From NCBI GenBank assembly GCA_003290165.1, contig QNQO01007570.1, positions 40,365 to 104,364 on the forward strand: a stretch of DNA of 64,000 nt. The letters are read 5' to 3'. The notes below the pieces were generated by a model that saw only the letters and a list, made by a program, of their open reading frames with translations, was not told where the DNA came from and searched no databases. Below, in pieces: positions 56,850 through 64,000 of the stretch (positions within the stretch are counted from its first letter, which is position 1; every line of letters begins with the position of its first letter). The position numbers and the translations under genes are program-made. This DNA comes from Berberis thunbergii (lineage: Eukaryota > Streptophyta > Magnoliopsida > Ranunculales > Berberidaceae).

Positions 56850-58129
56850 ATTCAGATGGGGATGGGGAAGAAGAAGAGATCGAAGGGTTTGCGAAGAAGA
56901 ACATACCTCTGATTTGATTTCACATGTAGCAGCAGTAGATCAGTCGATCGTGCACACGTCTCTCTCTGTGTCGATCGTCCCTCTCTCAGTCCCTAGCTTT
57001 CTGCGTCAATCGGACAACAAAAACAAGCTAACAGCAACAACAAGAAACCCCAAGTCAAAACAACCAGCCAAATTCAACTGATCTTCTTCTCCTCTTCGTT
57101 CCTCTTCTTCTTCTCTTCAGCTCTCTTTCTCCTTTTTTGTTCTGTAATTTCTCTTTGTTTATTTCTTCGGATTAGATCGATAAAAGGCATAAGAAACCCC
57201 AACTGGATGTTATTTGCACCCAATGGATGCTTTAAGTGAACATGGATGTTTTATTTATAACAACAGTAAAAACCGTTGCAAGTAACTAATAACTGTGGTC
57301 AAGCAATATTATTCTACGGCAGTTGAACAACCGTCCTTAAATAAAGTATTTAACGACGATTTTTTCAAACCGTCGTTACATAAACCGCCGCTAAAATGTT
57401 GATTTTTTGTAGTGTGATACCATCCGCCACTGCTCAACCACTGAGCCGTCACACCTTTGGCCAATTTGAATCACTTGAAAATGTTTTGAAATGAGAAGTT
57501 ATGGTCATTTTACTAAAGTCATGCAAATCTGTCAGAAAATATTTGCTGAAAATTTTCCTATTCCCCAGAATAATACGAGTTTGTTCTGGGCGAAAGGGAA
57601 ATTTTTAGCAAAAATTTTTTACTGGTCGCCCAAATCAATGCGAGGTTTTGCAAAAACCTGGCATTGTCTTAGGCGAACAATAATTTTTTTTTGTGATTTC
57701 TGAAAATTTTTCTAAAGTTTACTTTGTTTTGTTATTGAAAATATTTCTGAAGTTTCCATGAGATTACTTTGTTTTTCTGAAAATTAGTGAAGAATGAATT
57801 CGAGGGGTTGCATAAGCAATGGAACCAAGATAAGGGAAGATGAGAGAAGGAAGATTTGCTTGCTTGTTTTGCGAGAGGGAAGATGCGAGAAGGGAATAAG
57901 CAATTGAACAAGAAAAGGAGTCGACATCGATTTTGAACGTGGAGAGTGGGAAAATTTGAATGGGTGAGGGGAGGGGAGACTTGCATTTCGATTTGAATGG
58001 GGAGAAATGATTTTCCTTGTTTATAAAGGTGGTGTGGAAAATAATGGCGGTGTGAGAAATAAAGCAGGTAGTGTAGGAGTGTTAAATGGTGTGAGAAATC
58101 ACTTTTGGTGATGTGGTGTAGTCATTGCC

Positions 58130-58665
58130 TAAAGTAATGGGTAATTAGATTATAGAACATTGAATGAAAAGTGTTAAAAAAATCATTTGTGCAAAATGTA
58201 CTAAGATTGTTTAAAATTAAAAGTTTAAAGGGTTATTTACCTTTTAACCCCATTAATTAAGGTAAAACCCTATTTGGGTGTCATTGGTTATTTTAAGGGT
58301 TAATTGCAATTTTTCCTATAATATATAGCATATTCAGCTTTGCCCCTAATTAACATTCATGTGGCACTTTCCCCCTAAGACTATCACTCAACGTGCTTTG
58401 ACTGTCAAACACCTTACATGCCAACATTCTGCCTATTTTGCATGACGAAAATGTCCTTCACGTGCTTATCACGCCTGATGTGATAACATGTCAATCCCAA
58501 CCGTCCATCACCTGAACTAGCCACGTGGACGACTAGGGATTACTCTCTGTCAGCTCGTGCCATTGAAGAGTCGGACAGTGGAGGAAAAACTCTATCCGCT
58601 TTCATTCTCTCCGTTCCGTTTCTCCTATCTTCTTGCATTTTCACTCTCTCTGATTTCTCACTGAA
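58130..58665. other. Spacer, possibly the 5' end of a decayed element
   Basis: The text around 58290-58400 ('gggttaattgcaatttttcc', 'tttgcccctaattaac') resembles the start of plant MULE-type elements, but no right-hand partner was located. Confidence 0.35.
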
Positions 58666-58869
58666 ATGAAGAAACATAATACTGAAATGAAGAAGGGGAA
58701 GAAGGTTGTTTTCATTTTCAAAATCACTACTAGTAGTAGCAATGATGATGGGAGCACTGCTTCTAGCATAAACTGGGACGATTGCAGTTCATTTAGTGAT
58801 TTTAGTGACTTCTTCAGTCAGATTCCAAGCTATGAGGCGCCAAATCTAAGGCGAGATTTCACTCCTTAA
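58666..58869 (+). CDS. Short Ser/Asp-rich ORF of unknown function
   Basis: 67 codons, starting 'MKKHNTEMKKGKKVVFIF' and continuing with a Ser/Asp-rich tail ('SSINWDDCSSFSDFSDFF'), ending TAA. A pyrimidine-rich leader (58600-58660) precedes it. I do not recognise it. It may be the first exon of a decayed transposon gene continuing at 59395. Confidence 0.3.
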   Translation: MKKHNTEMKKGKKVVFIFKITTSSSNDDGSTASSINWDDCSSFSDFSDFFSQIPSYEAPNLRRDFTP

Positions 58870-59379
58870 GACACTGAAGAGGACGTGAAACTTCTCCTGT
58901 TCATTGGAGTAATATATTGTAAGTCTTCTTTGCTATTTTAAGGTTAAGTCTTTTTTGCTATTTTTAGGGTTTCATTTTGGTGCTTCTATATGTAATGCAT
59001 TTTTTGAATGGATGGTGTGAATGATATGATTTTATTAGTATTTTGTTCATTTGCAAAAATTTGGATTTTTCCACTATTTATTTGGTGGTTTGTTTTTTGC
59101 ATCAGTGAAAATGTTGTTTCTATTTAGTGTTGCTAGTGGTTGGTGCTTCCATGAATCAGTCACAGTGTTCATTTTGGATTTTTGATGTTATGTGTTGTAT
59201 TTGTTTTCTATTTTCAATTTACTATTCACGTTTGATTGCATGGGTTTTGTTTGTTTCCTTTAGTATTCATCAAGAACTGGATTTTGTTTTGTTTGCATAA
59301 GTGAAAATGGTATGATTTTGTTTTGTTTGTCTGTTTTCAGTCTTCTATTTTCATCTTTTTAATTGGTGTCATTACAACA

Positions 59380-60330
59380 ATGGTAAATGGGGACAAGAAC
59401 TAGAAGTCTGGAACTTAGTGATCCATTACAATGGAAAGTGGAATAAGATTGCAGAGATCTCTGGTCTGTGGAAGGTTAGTGATTATAAAATGGGTTATCT
59501 ATAGAGTTTGTACAAGTGCGTGAGGATTACTTGAATTGGGATAATTTAAACAAGAGTATCCTTGAAGTTATCCTCAATCCACATAAGCATGCCTTAACCC
59601 TTGGAACAATACATACCTATGTAGAGAATGCCGATGGGGGTGAGGATGGACATTACCAATGATAAAGACTTAATGTATTTTGGACCCATGCAGACATTGA
59701 TGACAAGGATGTTTTGCATGTGTTTGTTGAGGTTAAAGTGACAACACAAGTTCATGAAACCAACACTGCTGGGATTAGTATAATGGAGACAAAACCAATT
59801 TCAACCCCACCTATAGTTGATGTAGACCCTGACCCTGTAACACAACCCACCCCGGCCTCCTAATAAAATTCATTTGAGGACTAAATGCAAAGGCCTTGGA
59901 CTAGGAAGAAGGTTTCAACCCCAAGGAAGAGCAAACCTAGTGATTGATATTCTCCAAGGAAAAATGATAGTTGTGCCAAGAAAGGAACAGGGGAGAGGGC
60001 CAGGGTAGGAAAGAAAGTAGTAAGAAAGGGATAAAGTCAAGTAAGACAAGAGTGAAGTTATATGATGAGTTGAGTAAATAAGAGCTGGATTGAAGACCTA
60101 CCTGATGTAGTACCACAAGGAGCTGATGAGGAACCAACCCATGAACAAGTCCAAGGCCAGCCAGAAGGTCAATATGAAGCATGTCCATCTGAACCAGGTC
60201 TATCTAAAGCAGGTCCATCTGAGTTTGCTGAGCTGAATGATCTTCTAGTAAAAGAGATGTACCATTCAGGCCATATCACTAAAGATGAGGCACCTCCAGG
60301 TGTGCATGCTGATTTTTGTGGCTTAGACTG
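59380..60330 (+). pseudogene. Degraded MULE-type transposase N-terminal region (tentative)
   Basis: Readable pieces between stops: 'VIHYNGKWNKIAEISGLWKV', 'KCVREDYLNWDNLNKSILE', 'VFWTHADIDDKDVLHVFVEV' and a Pro/Thr-rich linker ('TPPIVDVDPDPVTQPTPAS'). This succession (a short beta-rich start, a linker, then a basic/acidic region) is typical of the N-terminal half of plant MURA-like proteins. The catalytic domain is not present. More than five stops. Confidence 0.4.
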
Positions 60331-60832
60331 ATAATGTTTATGGGGATGAGAGTGATCATGAGGCTCACCAAAGGATGAGGAATGGGTTTTTGAAGTTGGG
60401 AAGGAATGGCCCATAGTAGATGATGTTAGGTTTTGGTTGAAAAAATATGCAGTAAGAATAAAGTTTATGATGAGATTTTGATCGGATAAGCTTACACTAC
60501 TCAGCCATTGAATAAACGAAAACACCAATCTCTAATACAAAGATTGACGTCAAGCAAAGGAAAACAAAACAACAAAAACATCATCTCTAATACAAGGATC
60601 AACATCAAACAAAGGAAGACAAACAACAAAAACATCAATCTCTAATACGAAGATCAACATCGAGCAAATGAAGACAAAACAAATCGTACTTTGAACCGGC
60701 ATAAATGTTTCAACAGTTAAAGCTGGTGAGAACATCCAAAAGGGAATATCAATAAGATTACGAATTTAGAACCCTCAATATTTGTGTGGATGACAGAACA
60801 AATATGTATCTAGTAACAAGAAATCACGACGA
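60331..60832. other. Short repeats, no gene
   Basis: Three imperfect units of 'acaacaaaaacatcaatctc' plus 'taatacaaagatcaac' lie at about 60520-60670. Confidence 0.6.
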
Positions 60833-61750
60833 AAGTCAAATATTATAAACTTCTGGTCTGGTCAACCACGAAGTAAAGTTGGACACCTGAGTCAACTTAA
60901 CAAAAACTTCGAGTCGACCGAGATGTCGAGTTAACGAAGTAAAGGTTGGATACCCGAGCCAACTTAACACAAAACCTTCAAGCCGACCGAGATGTTGAGT
61001 TAACGAAGTAAAAGTTGGACACTCAACACAAAAACTTTGAATCGATTGGAATGTCAAGTTAACGAAGTAAAAGTTGGACACCTGAATCAATTCAACACAA
61101 AAACTTCTAGTCGACTGGAATGTCGAGTTAAAGAAGTAAAAGTTGGACACTCGAGTCAACTCAACACAAAAACTTTGAACCGACTGAAATGTCGAGTTAA
61201 TGAAGTAAAGTTGGACATCCGTGTCAACTCACCACAAAACTTCGAGTCGACGAAACGTCGAGTTAACGAAGTAAAAGTGAACAAATGAATCAACTTAACG
61301 CAAAAACTTCAAGTTGACCGAGATGTCGAGTTAATGAAGTAAAGGTTGGCCCACTCGCACAAAAACATTGAATCGACTGGAATATCGAGTTAACGAAGTA
61401 AATGTTGGACACCCAAGTCAAACTCAACACAAAAAAACTTCGAATCGACTGGAATGTCGAGTTGACGAAATAAAAGTTGGACACCCGAGTCAAGTCAACA
61501 GATTCGAGTTGACTGAAACGTCAAGTTAATGAAATAAAGTTGAAAAAACAATCAACTTAACACAAAAACTTCGAGTCGACTAAAACGTTGAGTTAAACAA
61601 AGTAAAAGTTGAACAAACAAATCAACTTAACACAAAAACTTCAAGTCGACCAAGGCGTTGAGTTAACAAAGTAGATGCTCAATGAACAAGTGACTTAACA
61701 CAGAACTTTGAGTTGACAGACACATCGAATCAACAAAGTCAAAATTAGAG
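60833..61750. repeat. Minisatellite, about 13 units of 65-70 bp
   Basis: The unit is built from 'gacacccgagtcaactcaac', 'acaaaaacttcgagtcgac' and 'gaaatgtcgagttaacgaag' plus 'taaaagttg'. Units vary by substitutions and one is shortened (about 61018). It gives spurious ORFs in several frames, with a repeating 'STF-SLT' style peptide on the minus strand. Confidence 0.9.
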
Positions 61751-61950
61751 GAACAAATCAACATGATTCGAGGAACTACAAGCAAAAGCAAACTCTTTGC
61801 AGCAAAACAGGAAGGACACAATGACCCACTATTAGACGAATGATGAGCCAACGCACGAAAGCAACTACAAAAGAATTCAAAGGAAAATTTATGACAACTA
61901 CAACTAAGCTGAAAAGAAAAGAAACAACAAAGTTCATTTTATTGATAATA

Positions 61951-63340
61951 CTACTCTATTACATCTGGAGAAGAAGATAAAAAAGTGGGGGAAGAAATGG
62001 AGGCAATTATAAAATTATCACTCAAGGAACAAGGGAAGGACTCTTCAGGAGAGGGAGAAAGCAATGACTTTGGGGCGTTCGAGGGTAGAGGAAGCAATGA
62101 CTCCTCAACTACCGGAGCAGATTCATCAACATTGTCATCCTCAAAAGCTTTAGTAACCAAGTGACGGTACCTGGACAAATCCTCGCCAAGCCCCTCGATA
62201 TAGTCAAGAAGCTTAACCCATCCGTCAACAACTCGCTTCCAATATTCCGCTTCGACAATACAAAGCCTATCCTTGGCAACAGCGAGTTCATTTTTGGTCG
62301 CGGCAAGCTGCCCTTCAGCGGTGGAAAACATACCGAAGTATAGTTTCCTTCTTAGCGGATAACTCTTTTTCCACATCTCGTAGACGGGTACGAATCCCAT
62401 CAACTTGGCTTTCAAAGAATCAAGCTAAGCAACGAATTTATCCCGCATACTTTTCGCCTCAATCAACAACTTCGAGTAGCCTCTGCAGTTTTCTCCAAAT
62501 TTCATGTGTTGCACTCTCAACACGTCAAATTGGGAAAGAACGTGAGAAAACACCATCAACAGTGTCACCAACCTTCTCTCCAAAGAAGCCACTTGATCAC
62601 GACTAGATCGATATACCGAGCGCATCACCCCTGCATAGGCGAGATGATTCATCTCGTCCATTATCTTCTCAAGACCATGATCGATGTGATCAAATGAATC
62701 CAGCAAGGACATCGAAGGCCTTCCACTAACCGCCTATGCCACTCATTTACCAATCTGCGTGCACCGTCTGCACGTCAAGCTGAGTGAACCAACAAACTTG
62801 CAATCCGACTTGATACAGATATCTTTTAAGCTAGGCTCAGTCCAACCCATCCGTGGATGAAGAACACTAAGATTCGGAAGCATTGAAGACCACCCCGACT
62901 GCCGAAAGACAGAAAAATAGCAGTAACAACAGTAAAACCATTTTTACACTCTCGTCGAGAAGCGTTTGTGGAAATGGTAGGACTAGTGGTAATGGTGGGA
63001 GCAGGAGAACCCTAAGGGACAGGAGAAGAAACCAAGAACTCGACTGCTTCGCTAACATCAATAAAATGAAAGGGAGAATAAACCTTGAAACTCTGACCAC
63101 CACCAATGTCTTTGGACTGCTCCACCGCTAGTTGAAGCATTTTATCATTGATAACTCGGGATCATCATTAAACAACTCAGCAGCGTCCGAGACACAATAA
63201 GGATAAAGAAGCCTCTTTTCATTATCGTCCAACGGACGAGTAGTCTCCTTTTCGCTCATCTTCAACGCAAGCTTTAGCTCCTCGTCCTCTTCAAAAGGTT
63301 CATGATCCCTTTTTGCAATATCGTCGTGGGAAGGAATTGG
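61951..63340 (-). pseudogene. Decayed coiled-coil gene, possibly retroelement-associated
   Basis: Minus-strand frames run from about 63340 to 61951. One piece reads 'RPLDDNEKRLLYPYCVSD' and 'AAELFNDDPELSMIKCFN'. A helical piece follows (62712-62425: 'GLEKIMDEMNHLAYAGV', 'ASLERRLVTLLMVF'), then a stop. A further helical and Ser/Pro-rich piece (62415-61951: 'STAEGQLAATKNELAVAKD', 'SPTFLSSSPDVIE') ends the region. The order of a short globular part, coiled coil and acidic Ser/Pro tail resembles gag-like ORFs of large plant retroelements, but I cannot name the family. At least three in-frame stops or shifts, so not functional. Confidence 0.4.
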
Positions 63341-63725
63341 GTGAGAGGCAGCTTATGTAACATCCTGAACAGGATTCGGACGGGATGCAATCCGAGCAGA
63401 ACCACGAGTATAAAGTCATTTTTTCCTCGAAACCCGATCAGGATCTACTGATGCGCTATTTTAGTAGCACACAACTTAATACCCTGCTTTGTGATTTGTA
63501 GTATAGAATAAGTAGGGATCGTTCTATACCGGGGATTAGAGGGCTTGTTTATTACGCTAATAATAATTAAAAGATAACTAACAACCTAATTAATTAAATA
63601 AAAGGGGGATTGGGTTTTCTAAATTAAATTATGAAAATAACTACGAAAATTAATGTAAGATAATAAACTAAATAGATGGCAAAGATGAGAAATTAGCTAA
63701 GGGTTTTATCTCCACACACCAAACA
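63341..63725. other. Spacer without recognisable genes
   Basis: AT-rich. No features recognised. Confidence 0.4.
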
Positions 63726-64000
63726 TATTGTAACACCCCTCAATTTCATAAAACTATTTTATTTTTATTTTGAATTAAATAAAATAGGGTTACATTTAAT
63801 TGAATGTGAATTTCGAAATTAGGGTTTTATTTGGTGAGTTAAAGGGTGGGTGCTTTCAGAAGTTCAGTGGGGGCAAATAGCCACCCACCCTATAAAGAGA
63901 AAACCCTCTTTCTTTCTCCTTCCTTCTTCTTTTCTCCTCCTTCCTTCATCATTTTTGTGTTTTCTTCACGATGGCGGCTCTGAAATGGTGGAGATATGAG
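63726..64000 (+). promoter_or_regulatory. Possible promoter or LTR and start of an ORF cut by the window edge
   Basis: 'ttgtaacacccctcaattt' (63727) resembles the start of many plant Ty3/gypsy LTRs. A TATA-like 'ctataaagag' lies at 63890-63899, followed by a pyrimidine-rich leader of about 70 bp and an ATG at 63971 (frame 'MAALKWWRYE', open to the edge). Either a gene promoter or the beginning of an LTR would fit. The downstream sequence needed to decide is outside the window. Confidence 0.35.

Larger units (their letters stand above)
54071..57414 (-). mobile_element. Pack-CACTA element carrying RPT1 and ADF exons
   Basis: Starts CACTACAAGAAACTGGC and ends ...GATTTTTTGTAGTG, with a perfect 3-bp target duplication TGA (54068-54070 and 57415-57417). 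Subterminal 'gcgacggttt'/'aaccgtcgc' units lie at both ends (54087-54390 and 57265-57400). Captured host exons are on the minus strand: RPT1 exon 1 and an ADF exon. No transposase was seen. Confidence 0.9.
53999..57461 (-). mobile_element. tRNA-derived SINE, split by a CACTA insertion
   Basis: The target duplication caatttgaatcactt flanks it at 53984-53998 and 57462-57476. On the minus strand the head (57461 downwards) contains 'ggctcagtggttgagcag' (box A). The CACTA element interrupts after 'ggtatca'. The part at 54070-53999 contains 'atagggtcgaacccaacc' (box B) and ends in a poly(A) tail (plus-strand T run 53999-54006). Excluding the insert it is about 116 bp. Confidence 0.85.
53205..58129. 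mobile_element. Mutator-like element B (MULE-B), with nested SINE and CACTA
   Basis: Ends: the left is GGCAACGACTACTCGACACC, and the right, reversed, is GGCAATGACTACACCACATC. Both continue with 'CA.CAAAAG...TCTCACACCA'. Flanks are TAAAAGTAA on the left and TAAAGTAAT on the right, a 9-bp duplication with one A gained or lost. It shares 185-190-bp tandem units with MULE-A (53320-53998 and 57462-57540) and the GC-rich 'gcgaggttttgcaaaaacc' zone. Nothing inside encodes a transposase. The nested insertions account for 3.5 kb of its length. Confidence 0.85.

Noticed and set aside
59937..60528. Minus-strand ORFs of 83 and 119 codons
   Set aside because: Opposite-strand shadows of the tentative transposase remnant. 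No recognisable motifs.
60836..61493. Repeating ORFs on both strands
   Set aside because: Produced by the minisatellite, whose unit lacks stops in some frames.

Overview
This is nuclear DNA from a flowering plant, most probably a eudicot. It is AT-rich, has intron-containing genes with GT/AG junctions, and is dominated by transposable elements. The only two genes that look intact and host-like are a seven-exon ESCRT-II subunit gene (VPS22/SNF8-like, 27838-32222, +) and a single-exon DRT102-like gene (RpiB/LacAB plus cupin, 36908-37852, -). They point towards each other. Nearly everything else is a mobile element, an element remnant or AT-rich spacer. No rRNA, functional tRNA or CRISPR was seen.

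Layout. 1-3990: spacer, a tandem duplication, a Ty3/gypsy gag remnant (-) and possible exon remnants (-). 3995-12986: a complete-ended CACTA transposon (TSD TAG) carrying exons from at least five recognisable host genes (CDT1, CAMTA, class III HD-Zip, TGA bZIP, nucleobase-ascorbate transporter) plus one unidentified terminal exon, all on the + strand with introns kept. 13080-15640: tRNA-derived SINE sequences and a 1.2-kb non-autonomous LTR element (-). 16137-24015: a Ty1/copia element (LTRs 274 bp, TSD GACAA) whose interior holds a 2.55-kb inverted copy of its own gag-integrase region, giving a long potential hairpin. 24993-26426: a hAT-like element with a nested SINE. 33072-34746: a second CACTA-type element (TSD TCA).

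37923-41158: a Mutator-like element (MULE-A) inserted about 70 bp upstream of the DRT102-like ATG, carrying an RNA-helicase WW-domain fragment and one CACTA terminus. 41270-43130: a cluster of small inverted-repeat elements among TA microsatellites. 43764-46822: MULE-C, with a FAR1-type remnant and, convergent to it, an RNase H1 N-terminal-like ORF with a C-terminal membrane segment. 47954-49691: a decayed MuDR-type transposase. 51650-52032: a hAT MITE with a perfect 8-bp TSD. 53205-58129: MULE-B containing a SINE, which contains a CACTA element, which contains RPT1 and ADF exons. 58130-64000: unrecognised ORF remnants, a minisatellite, a decayed coiled-coil gene (-), and a possible promoter plus a truncated ORF at the right edge.

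How the parts work together. The window records repeated nested insertion and gene-fragment capture by two transposon superfamilies (CACTA and MULE). In each capturing element the recognised fragments share one orientation, so a chimeric spliced transcript is conceivable. The copia element is arranged so that transcription from its own LTR would make a long double-stranded RNA. That makes it a candidate natural silencing locus for its family, and I consider it the most interesting structure here.
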